Shown piece by piece: positions 4,844-5,079 of a stretch of 5,079 nucleotides of DNA. The notes beneath the pieces are model-generated. The model ran no database searches and had not been told where the DNA came from. It was given only the letters and a program-made list of their open reading frames with translations. Origin of the DNA: Chloroflexota bacterium (lineage in GTDB: Bacteria; Chloroflexota; Anaerolineae; Anaerolineales; Anaerolineaceae); the NCBI GenBank assembly GCA_023406965.1, contig JAEXTI010000423.1:1-5079 (forward strand), read 5' to 3'. The stretch's first letter is position 1; each line of letters starts with the position of its first letter. The position numbers and the translations under genes are program-made.

Positions 4844-5079
4844 TTAGCGACGGGGGCCGCGGTCGCCACCGCGATCACGCCGATCACCGCCGTAGCGATT
4901 GCCGCCGCGGTCACCACCGCGATCTCCGCCGGGGCGCCCACCGGAGCGGTTACCACCGCCGCCGCCACGAGCACCGCCGCGGTCCATTTCCTGGGCCTGC
5001 TCCAGCGTCCAGCCTTCGAGCACGGCCTGGCGCGAAAGGCGGATCTTGCCGTCGCCATCGATGTTGGTGATCATGACGG
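4844..5079 (-). CDS. pnp: Polynucleotide phosphorylase C-terminus: S1 end plus Arg/Gly-rich tail (5' partial)
   Basis: The 3' end of a minus-strand gene; 77 codons are visible and the reading frame enters from beyond base 5079. The first residues, [19 protein letters not shown], match the last strands of an S1 RNA-binding domain as found at the PNPase C-terminus. PNPase is a trimeric 3'-5' phosphorolytic exoribonuclease. After a short [12 protein letters not shown] linker come 46 residues with 20 Gly and 13 Arg, including five RGG and three RxGG motifs. The tail is almost free of hydrophobic residues and likely disordered and RNA-binding. The ATG at 5074 is an internal methionine, not the start. 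Ribosomal protein S1 or another S1-domain protein is possible, since only the end is seen; the LSRQAVLEG wording favours PNPase. Confidence 0.72.
   Translation of the reverse strand, partial: VMITNIDGDGKIRLSRQAVLEGWTLEQAQEMDRGGARGGGGGNRSGGRPGGDRGGDRGGNRYGGDRRDRGGDRGPRR

Noticed and set aside
4847..4990. Short repeated CCGCGGTC/CACCACCG units that look like a repeat array
   Set aside because: They are codons of the Arg/Gly tail, not a CRISPR or a separate DNA repeat; unit spacing is irregular.
4834..5070. Plus-strand Arg/His-rich open frame opposite the PNPase tail
   Set aside because: It is the mirror of the Gly/Arg repeat codons. The minus strand has the S1 residues and a properly placed terminator.

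Overview
The window looks like a moderately GC-rich bacterial chromosome, most probably Chloroflexota of the Anaerolineae type. This placement is an inference. It rests on the b-delta ATP synthase fusion, the divergent MurE signature, the Gly/Arg-tailed PNPase-like end and a dispersed-repeat remnant that I associate with such genomes. No rRNA or marker phylogeny is available here. All genes look like ordinary chromosomal genes, and there is no phage, CRISPR or transposase.

Layout, left to right. (1) 1-659, +: 3' part of an F-type ATP synthase b subunit fused to the C-terminal domain of the delta subunit. An intrinsic terminator (716-750) closes it, so no F1 gene follows. (2) 793-3107, +: a tight three-gene operon with its own TATAAT promoter. 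It holds a MurE-type Mur ligase (820-2388), a YcgN/UPF0260 nine-cysteine protein (2391-2834, 2-base gap) and a 65-residue dodecin (2846-3043, 11-base gap). A GC-rich hairpin ends it. (3) 3108-4557, +: a sodium:neurotransmitter-symporter (NSS/SNF) family transporter of 455 residues and about 11 membrane segments. Its extended -10 promoter abuts the operon hairpin. (4) 4558-4784: a gene-free stretch packed with palindromes. It is bounded by a 16-base inverted repeat (15/16 paired) and contains a 35-base near-perfect palindrome and a copy of a dispersed repeat, which suggests a MITE/REP-like composite. (5) 4785-4819: a strong, probably bidirectional terminator between convergent genes. (6) 4844-5079, -: the 3' end of a gene encoding the last strand of an S1 domain and a 46-residue Arg/Gly-rich tail, most likely polynucleotide phosphorylase.

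The genes serve energy conversion (ATP synthase stalk), wall precursor synthesis (MurE), flavin buffering (dodecin), amino-acid-type solute uptake (NSS transporter) and RNA turnover (PNPase). The functional link within murE-ycgN-dodecin is not evident from the sequence. The points most worth a second look are the NSS transporter, whose canonical Na+ site residues appear replaced (including a Lys/Asp pair), the b-delta fusion lacking the delta N-terminal domain, and the palindromic composite element.
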